The position numbers were made by a program, and so were the translations under genes. The notes beneath the pieces were generated by a model. That model was given only the letters and a program-made list of their open reading frames with translations. It searched no databases and was not told the DNA's origin. This document shows, piece after piece, positions 6,454 to 10,188 of a stretch of 10,188 bases of DNA. The DNA comes from Ignavibacteria bacterium UBA961 (GTDB taxonomy: Bacteria; Bacteroidota; Ignavibacteria; Kapaibacteriales; UBA961), in contig DBCJ01000014.1 of the NCBI GenBank assembly GCA_002293005.1, positions 1 through 10,188 of the forward strand, read 5' to 3'. Each line of letters opens with the position of its first letter. Within the stretch, counting starts at the first letter, position 1.

Positions 6454-6680
6454 AACATAGAATATTTCTCATATTGTTCCTTTGCTTAACAATTATACAA
6501 CAAGCTATTGCTTGTCCTAATTGTAAAGATGCATATACACCGGGTAGTGCAGGTGCAAGTGTTGGTGAAAGTTATTCTTGGAGCGTTCTTTTCATGCTCG
6601 TCATGCCGATTGCAACAATTGCCTTGATTTCCATGCGCATTGTGTATTCGGCCAAAAAAAATAGAAATAATGATTTGTGA
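6450..6680 (+). CDS. Small CxxC membrane protein coupled to SCO, function unknown
   Basis: I do not recognise a characterised family. The 76-residue product has a hydrophobic N-terminal segment (about 4-18) ending in AIA then Cys22, which fits signal peptidase I cleavage just before the CPNCKD motif (Cys22, Cys25) better than a lipobox. A Gly/Ser-rich stretch (31-40) leads to SYSWSVLFMLVMP (41-53), the start of a second hydrophobic helix (about 45-66), and a basic C terminus (KKNRNN). The topology implied is a Cys pair on the periplasmic side, held by one membrane helix with the Lys/Arg tail in the cytoplasm. The ATG overlaps the SCO stop codon (ATGA), a classic arrangement for translational coupling. 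From memory, short CPxCK proteins with a similar LFM helix occur near SCO or oxidase genes in other phyla. A role in copper delivery or Cys reduction for CuA is inference. Confidence 0.75.
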   Translation: MKHRIFLILFLCLTIIQQAIACPNCKDAYTPGSAGASVGESYSWSVLFMLVMPIATIALISMRIVYSAKKNRNNDL

Positions 6681-6707
6681 ATATATCTCTCTTTGTGAGT
6701 TTTTTCA

Positions 6708-7529
6708 ATGTTCAACAAAGCTACTGACAAGAAAATCAAAGGCATAGCACTTGGAGTGCTTGGCACCGTCCTCACGCTTGCTTTGATTCTAATTTTTGGA
6801 CAGAACAATAAAGTGACTGATGTCGGTTATCGTCCTGTTCAACCAATTCCTTTTTCACATAAGTTGCATGCTAGTGAAGATAATATCTCTCACAATGGCG
6901 TGCAGATGAAAGGATTGGGTATTAAGTGTATGTATTGTCATGCACAAGCTGAGATTTCAGCACATTCTCCTGTTCCTACAACCAGCACTTGTATGAATTG
7001 CCATGTTCTTCCGATGCAATTGGAAAATGAGCGTGGTAATCCGGGTCCATTGGAACTCATTCGTACTGCATATGAGAAGAATCAGCCAATTGAGTGGGTG
7101 AGAATTCATAAAGTACCTGATTATGTACATTTCAATCACAGTCGACATATTCGTGCTCAGATTGACTGTAAATCATGTCATGGTCCGGTTGAGACAATGG
7201 GTGTGGTTTCTCAATTCAAACCTCTTTCAATGGGTTGGTGTTTGGATTGCCACAGAAATCCTGAGCAATTCATTGTTCCTGCCCGTCCTATATCCGGAAT
7301 CTATAGCTACGATTATCAGAACAGATCTTCCATTGACAAGTTTATTGGTGTGAAGGCTAATTCTTATGATCCAAATGCCAAAGCTACATTGACAGAGATG
7401 AAAAACATTGTAAGTCCTCATTATGGAATGGTAGAGACAGCAAAACTTCCAAAGCCTGAGGTTGCAGGAATGCTTGTTCCGAAACATGCTCAATATGGAC
7501 CTGAGAATTGTTCCTCATGTCACCATTGA
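6708..7529 (+). CDS. actA: Alternative Complex III pentaheme cytochrome c subunit ActA
   Basis: Multiheme c-type cytochrome of the quinol:electron-carrier oxidoreductase ACIII, which replaces the bc1 complex. 273 residues: short basic N terminus, one membrane anchor (about 12-31), then a periplasmic domain with five CxxCH sites at Cys74, Cys95, Cys154, Cys178 and Cys268. The last ends one residue before the C terminus (CSSCHH). Paired distal-ligand candidates appear as PFSHKLH (His51, His54) and HFNHSRH (His144, His147), the usual pattern of this cytochrome c7/NrfH-like fold. A long heme-free stretch separates hemes 4 and 5. Five hemes is the number known for ActA of Rhodothermus. It lies 27 bases after the small CxxC gene and 41 before actB, with no Shine-Dalgarno. 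It carries electrons from the ActB iron-sulfur clusters toward the terminal acceptor cytochrome. Confidence 0.95.
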   Translation: MFNKATDKKIKGIALGVLGTVLTLALILIFGQNNKVTDVGYRPVQPIPFSHKLHASEDNISHNGVQMKGLGIKCMYCHAQAEISAHSPVPTTSTCMNCHVLPMQLENERGNPGPLELIRTAYEKNQPIEWVRIHKVPDYVHFNHSRHIRAQIDCKSCHGPVETMGVVSQFKPLSMGWCLDCHRNPEQFIVPARPISGIYSYDYQNRSSIDKFIGVKANSYDPNAKATLTEMKNIVSPHYGMVETAKLPKPEVAGMLVPKHAQYGPENCSSCHH

Positions 7530-7570
7530 TAAATTAAGTACTAAACAATCAATAATAGAAGCAATTAGCA

Positions 7571-10188
7571 ATGTCAAACCGAGACGATTCACAGTACTTT
7601 CGCCATTATGGTGAAATCGACAATCCAACAGTAGATATGAATGGTCAGGAATTTAATGGTGATTCAGGGTCAACATTGTTCGATACCGGAGTTAATCGCC
7701 GTACATTCATGACAGTACTCTCGGCATCTATGGCCATGGCTGCGGCAAGTTGTCGCAGACCTGAACATAAACTTGTCGCATCAACAACTCCTACTGAATA
7801 TCAGATCCCCGGTTTACCGAATTATTATACTTCGGTGTATCAGCACAAGAATGCGGCAATTGGCCTTGTCATTAAAGCCCGTGAAGGAAGACCTATCAAA
7901 GTTGATGGTAATCCCAAACATTCCGCATCTCTTGGGAAAAGTTCTGCTTTCATGCAAGGAACATTGCTTTCATTATATGATCCAGATCGGATTCGTCGCC
8001 CAAGAGTCAATGGTGGTGACTCGAGTATTAATAATGCAGCGAACACAATTGCACAAGCAATTCAAAAAACTGTGTCAGCAGGGAAGAAAGCTGTAATCAT
8101 CATCGACGAACATTGTTCACCAGGATATGTTGCATTGTGCAATCAATTGACATCTGTTATACCTGGTGTTTCGATTGTTACAATGCCTTCTATTATTTCC
8201 AATGCGCCGATTGCGAATTCAGCAGTGTTTGGTGTCAATGCAGAAATTATTCCTGATTTGTCAAAAGCAGATGTGATTGTATCTGTTGACAATGATTTTC
8301 TCGGCACAGATAAACATACTGTTTATTACACCGCCTCATTCTCTTCAAATAGAAAGCCTACCACTGAATCTCCATCAATGAATGCACTCATTTCCATTGA
8401 GGCTGGATTTAGTTTGACAGGTGCCAATGCGGATCATCGATTTGCAATTCAACCTTCCGAGTTTGAATCATTTTTGTCCGGTCTTCTAGCTGAGGTGTAT
8501 TCCGCCAAAGGAATTTCACTTCCTGCAGGAGTAAGTTCCGGTGCTGCAAATGATGCCGTGAAGAAGACAGCATCCAAACTATTGTCATCCAAAACAGGCA
8601 TTGTGATGGTTGGCAATCATTTAAGTGCTAAAGCAATTGCATATGGTCAACTCATCAATCAGGCACTCGGCTCTGTAGGTGAAGGCAAACCATTGAATCT
8701 ATCTCATAGATTGTATAATAGTGGTGATGTAAGTTCTGCTTTGTCTGCATTTAGAACTTCATTGAAAAACAAAGAAATTGGTGCTGTTATTTATGCAGAT
8801 ACCAATCCTGAATATTGCGCTGACTCTGAGCTGAAGAAATTGCTTGCAGAGCAAGTTGAATTTTCAGCTTCACTAGCATTCAGCGAACATGAAACATCAC
8901 AGACACTATGTACAGTATCTGTTCCGACAACGCATTATCTTGAAGCATGGGGTGATGCCATTAACTTTGATGGCACATATTCCATTCAGCAACCGATTAT
9001 AGCTCCCCTCAATCAAGGATCAATGAGTATTCAAGATTTCTTGATTTTGACCGCCAATTTCATCAATGCATCAAGTTTTGGAGATACTCCTACTTTCTAT
9101 GATTTCATTAGAAAAAATCAATCTGATTTTGCTTCCAAGTCAGCTTGGGAACAATTGTTGAGAGATGGTGTACATTCCAGAACAACATCATATGAAGCCG
9201 GCACTGCAAGTGGTCTTTCTTCATTGCCAAACAGCCCAACAATTTCCGGTGGTTTGACGATTGCAATAACTCCGTCCTATGCATTGCTTGATGGAAGTCA
9301 GGCCAATAATTCATGGTTGCAAGAATTGCCAGATCCGATCACGAAAGCGACATGGGGTAATGTTGCAATGATGAATAAGCAAACTGCAGAATCATTGAAT
9401 GCAGTTCAAGGTGAAGTACTCAGATACTCAACTACACAAGGCAGTATTGAATTACCGGTGTTTATTCAACCCGGTATGAGTAATAATGTTGTCTCTATTG
9501 CATTGGGTTATGGAAGAACTGCCGGTGGTAAAGTGCTTGAAGGTGTAGGTGCAAATGCATATACATTACTTTCAGCAAATGGCGGTTTATATGTTTCTGC
9601 AAAAGCTGAGAAAGTTGGCAGAACAGAAAAGATTGCCACTACTCAAGGTCATCATGCGATTGAGCGTTATGACAAGCCAAGTCCATTCGACAATGAATGG
9701 AAAGAAAGAACAAAAGACATTCTAGGTGTAGAAGAAGGGTATATCACACTTGCTTCTCTTGCAGCAGCAAAGGGTGGATCACATGAAGAACATGGACATG
9801 ATGCACATCATATTTCAGATACCCTAAGTATTGTCGATGGTTTCCACTACAATGGTCATCGTTGGGCAATGGCAATTGATCTTAGTGCATGTACCGGATG
9901 TTCCGCATGTGTGGTTGCTTGTCAAGCAGAGAATAATATCCCAACTGTTGGTAAGAAGTATGTTGCCAATAGTCGTGAAATGCACTGGATCAGAATTGAT
10001 CGCTATTATCGCGAAGATGCATCAGGAAATGTGACTACAGTATTCCAGCCGATGCTTTGTCAGCATTGCGAAAATGCACCATGTGAAAATGTTTGTCCTG
10101 TTGCGGCTACCACACATAGCCCTGAAGGATTGAATGAGATGACCTATAATCGTTGTGTGGGTACAAGATATTGCTTGAACAATTGCCC
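7571..10188 (+). CDS. actB: Alternative Complex III iron-sulfur subunit ActB (3' end outside window)
   Basis: Large periplasmic subunit that conducts electrons between the quinol-oxidising membrane subunits and ActA. The frame is open from ATG 7571 to the window edge: 872 codons plus two bases. A twin-arginine motif (NRRTF, Arg43-Arg44) and hydrophobic stretch end near Cys61, so Tat export, possibly with lipid attachment, is likely. Residues about 75-700 form the molybdopterin-oxidoreductase-like domain (REGRPIKVDGNP, SLYDPDR, HYLEAWGD). It has no N-terminal Fe-S cysteine motif, as expected of ActB, which lacks molybdenum cofactor. A His-rich linker (738-747) precedes the ferredoxin-like part: Cys774/777/780/784, Cys830/833/838/842, and Cys862/868/872, where the window cuts. 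More clusters would follow downstream. No stop or frameshift was found on codon-by-codon reading. ActC (NrfD-like) is expected next. Confidence 0.96.
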   Translation, partial: MSNRDDSQYFRHYGEIDNPTVDMNGQEFNGDSGSTLFDTGVNRRTFMTVLSASMAMAAASCRRPEHKLVASTTPTEYQIPGLPNYYTSVYQHKNAAIGLVIKAREGRPIKVDGNPKHSASLGKSSAFMQGTLLSLYDPDRIRRPRVNGGDSSINNAANTIAQAIQKTVSAGKKAVIIIDEHCSPGYVALCNQLTSVIPGVSIVTMPSIISNAPIANSAVFGVNAEIIPDLSKADVIVSVDNDFLGTDKHTVYYTASFSSNRKPTTESPSMNALISIEAGFSLTGANADHRFAIQPSEFESFLSGLLAEVYSAKGISLPAGVSSGAANDAVKKTASKLLSSKTGIVMVGNHLSAKAIAYGQLINQALGSVGEGKPLNLSHRLYNSGDVSSALSAFRTSLKNKEIGAVIYADTNPEYCADSELKKLLAEQVEFSASLAFSEHETSQTLCTVSVPTTHYLEAWGDAINFDGTYSIQQPIIAPLNQGSMSIQDFLILTANFINASSFGDTPTFYDFIRKNQSDFASKSAWEQLLRDGVHSRTTSYEAGTASGLSSLPNSPTISGGLTIAITPSYALLDGSQANNSWLQELPDPITKATWGNVAMMNKQTAESLNAVQGEVLRYSTTQGSIELPVFIQPGMSNNVVSIALGYGRTAGGKVLEGVGANAYTLLSANGGLYVSAKAEKVGRTEKIATTQGHHAIERYDKPSPFDNEWKERTKDILGVEEGYITLASLAAAKGGSHEEHGHDAHHISDTLSIVDGFHYNGHRWAMAIDLSACTGCSACVVACQAENNIPTVGKKYVANSREMHWIRIDRYYREDASGNVTTVFQPMLCQHCENAPCENVCPVAATTHSPEGLNEMTYNRCVGTRYCLNNC

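Noticed and set aside
6674..6698. Direct repeat TTTGTGA (6674-6680 and 6692-6698) before actA, possible operator or separate promoter.
   Set aside because: Two seven-base copies, one inside the end of a coding region, with no matching TAnnTTTG box; chance is the simpler explanation.
7773..8096. A + strand open frame of 107 codons in another frame within actB.
   Set aside because: It overlaps the conserved ActB N-terminal domain and has no start signal or recognisable features.
7530..10188. The right end at first seems to lack a closed reading frame, suggesting a broken gene.
   Set aside because: One frame is open from ATG 7571 to the last base, with ActB motifs throughout. The gene simply runs past the window, and codon-by-codon reading found no stop or frameshift.

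Overview
The window is an A+T-rich, one-directional stretch of a bacterial chromosome. It carries the tail of a pyrimidine-biosynthesis gene followed by a long aerobic-respiration cluster, with every supported gene on the + strand. The strongest taxonomic hints are (i) ActA/ActB of Alternative Complex III directly linked to an aa3-type cytochrome oxidase, (ii) mostly absent Shine-Dalgarno sequences, and (iii) a candidate Bacteroidetes-style promoter ahead of the cluster. Together these suggest a member of the Bacteroidota/Chlorobiota (FCB) assemblage, perhaps a non-phototrophic Chlorobiota-like lineage. That placement is inference; nothing in the window settles the species.

Layout: 1-430 is the 3' end of class I dihydroorotase (pyrC). 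431-621 is the only sizeable intergenic gap; it holds an A/T-rich hairpin and a possible promoter. The respiratory cluster then runs 622-1158 (mono-heme cytochrome c lipoprotein), 1198-2076 (oxidase subunit II with CuA site), 2102-3982 (oxidase subunit I, A2-type), 4027-4938 (heme O synthase), 4944-5540 (subunit III), 5553-5858 (subunit IV), 5860-6453 (SCO copper chaperone lipoprotein), 6450-6680 (small unrecognised CxxC membrane protein overlapping the SCO gene), 6708-7529 (pentaheme ActA) and 7571-10188 (ActB, open to the window edge).

How the genes work together (known family roles plus inference): Alternative Complex III oxidises quinol at its membrane subunits, which would be encoded beyond the right edge. 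Electrons pass through the Fe-S clusters of ActB and the hemes of ActA to a c-type cytochrome, possibly the lipoprotein at 622-1158, then to CuA of subunit II and the heme a / heme a3-CuB centres of subunit I, where O2 is reduced. CtaB supplies the farnesylated heme precursor and SCO supplies or prepares the CuA copper. The small CxxC protein is translationally coupled to SCO and is the best candidate for an undescribed assembly factor.

Most of the content belongs to well-known families. The points that stand out are the oxidase-before-ACIII gene order, an unfused cytochrome c next to a subunit II without a heme domain, the glutamate-less A2-type proton path, histidine-rich tails on subunit I and a similar tract inside ActB, a roughly 30-residue extra loop in subunit I, and the small SCO-coupled protein. 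No RNA genes, mobile elements or CRISPR arrays were seen.
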